NCBI GenBank assembly: GCA_001872735.1
Contig: MNWT01000016.1
Span: 62,001-126,000, forward strand
Reading direction: 5' to 3'
DNA from: Verrucomicrobia bacterium CG1_02_43_26
GTDB taxonomy: Bacteria > Verrucomicrobiota > Verrucomicrobiia > Opitutales > CG1-02-43-26
DNA length: 64,000 nucleotides
Below, one piece after another: positions 63,914 to 64,000 of this stretch. The position numbers and the translations under genes were made by a program. Numbering within the stretch: position 1 is the first letter of the stretch; the number at the start of each line of letters is the position of its first letter. The notes beneath the pieces are model-generated. The model was not told where the DNA came from, did not search any database, and saw only the letters and a program-made list of their open reading frames with translations.

Positions 63914-64000
63914 ATGAGATATATCAGCACACGGGGCCAATGCCCTTCCCTCTCCTTTACAGAAGCAGTAGAAACCGGCCTTGCGCCTGATGGAGGCCTT
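63914..64000 (+). CDS. thrC: Threonine synthase, N-terminal part (cut by window end)
   Basis: The first 29 codons are visible. They encode RYISTRGQCPSLSFTEAVE and end in LAPDGGL, the characteristic N-terminus of threonine synthase, which converts O-phosphohomoserine to threonine. It starts 6 bases after lysC and completes the hom-lysC-thrC operon. The pyridoxal-phosphate site lies beyond the window. Confidence 0.9.
   Translation, partial: MRYISTRGQCPSLSFTEAVETGLAPDGGL

Overview
The window is a gene-dense, roughly 45% G+C bacterial chromosome segment with 70 protein genes, two of them cut by the window ends. I recognised no rRNA, tRNA, CRISPR array, insertion sequence or prophage. LpxI-type lipid A synthesis, TolB, SecG, a LolA-like protein and a flagellar export system point to a diderm. 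The mixture (LpxI, a DUF58/MoxR cluster, a flagellar operon with a sigma-54 promoter, long charged orphan proteins, an ankyrin-like protein) fits the PVC group, most likely Verrucomicrobiota of the Opitutae/Puniceicoccales type. That placement is an inference from gene content, not a tree.

Layout. 1-7.6 kb (+): deoC end, a small membrane protein, a PAP2 phosphatase, lpxI, an RluB/RsuA-type pseudouridine synthase, folD, an RDD protein, secG, a LolA-like protein, a glutaredoxin-like protein and a DEDDy exonuclease. 7.6-10.2 kb (-): a secreted protein and tolB, separated by an 800-bp intergenic region that holds a parS-like palindrome and a mosaic of tandem hairpin repeats running into the tolB stop codon. 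10.3-19.9 kb: mrp, a small orphan, two CxxCH (DUF3365-like) sensor proteins (one a full chemoreceptor), a GAF-fused PilB/GspE ATPase, sodA, a divergent YugP-like metalloprotease and xerD. 20-28.9 kb: aroG-type DAHP synthase, mdh, an RsbU-RsbW fusion with a STAS partner, an orphan with its own sigma-54 promoter, ruvA, dapB, moxR-DUF58-DUF4381 and cheW. 29-41.4 kb: thyA-folA, then nuoEFGHIJKLMN on the minus strand without nuoA-D. 41.5-43.8 kb (-): a 744-residue orphan with an internal duplication. 43.9-58.8 kb (+): a flagellar operon flgB-flgC-fliE-fliF-fliG-fliH-fliI-fliJ-motE-fliK-flgD-orf-flgE-fliL-fliM-fliN-fliO-fliP-fliQ-fliR. 58.9-61.0 kb (-): an ankyrin-like orphan. 61.3-64 kb (+): hom-lysC-thrC.

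How the genes work together. The 43.9-58.8 kb operon encodes the rod, MS ring, switch, export gate, export ATPase and hook assembly of a flagellum. cheW and one chemoreceptor lie elsewhere in the window. flhA, flhB, motAB, flagellin, flgG/H/I and cheA/Y are not here. A near-perfect sigma-54 promoter (GG-N10-GC) precedes flgB, and a second precedes the orphan gene at 23.8-24.3 kb, which ties that orphan to the flagellar regulon by inference. hom-lysC-thrC, dapB and the DAHP synthase are amino-acid biosynthesis. thyA, folA and folD are folate/thymidylate metabolism.

Most notable signals: two almost identical 22-bp palindromes at 8.4 kb and 61.1 kb, each one base from a known ParB parS sequence; a flgB start codon sitting at the predicted sigma-54 transcription start (leaderless); the mosaic repeats at the tolB end; and three long orphan proteins without signal peptides.
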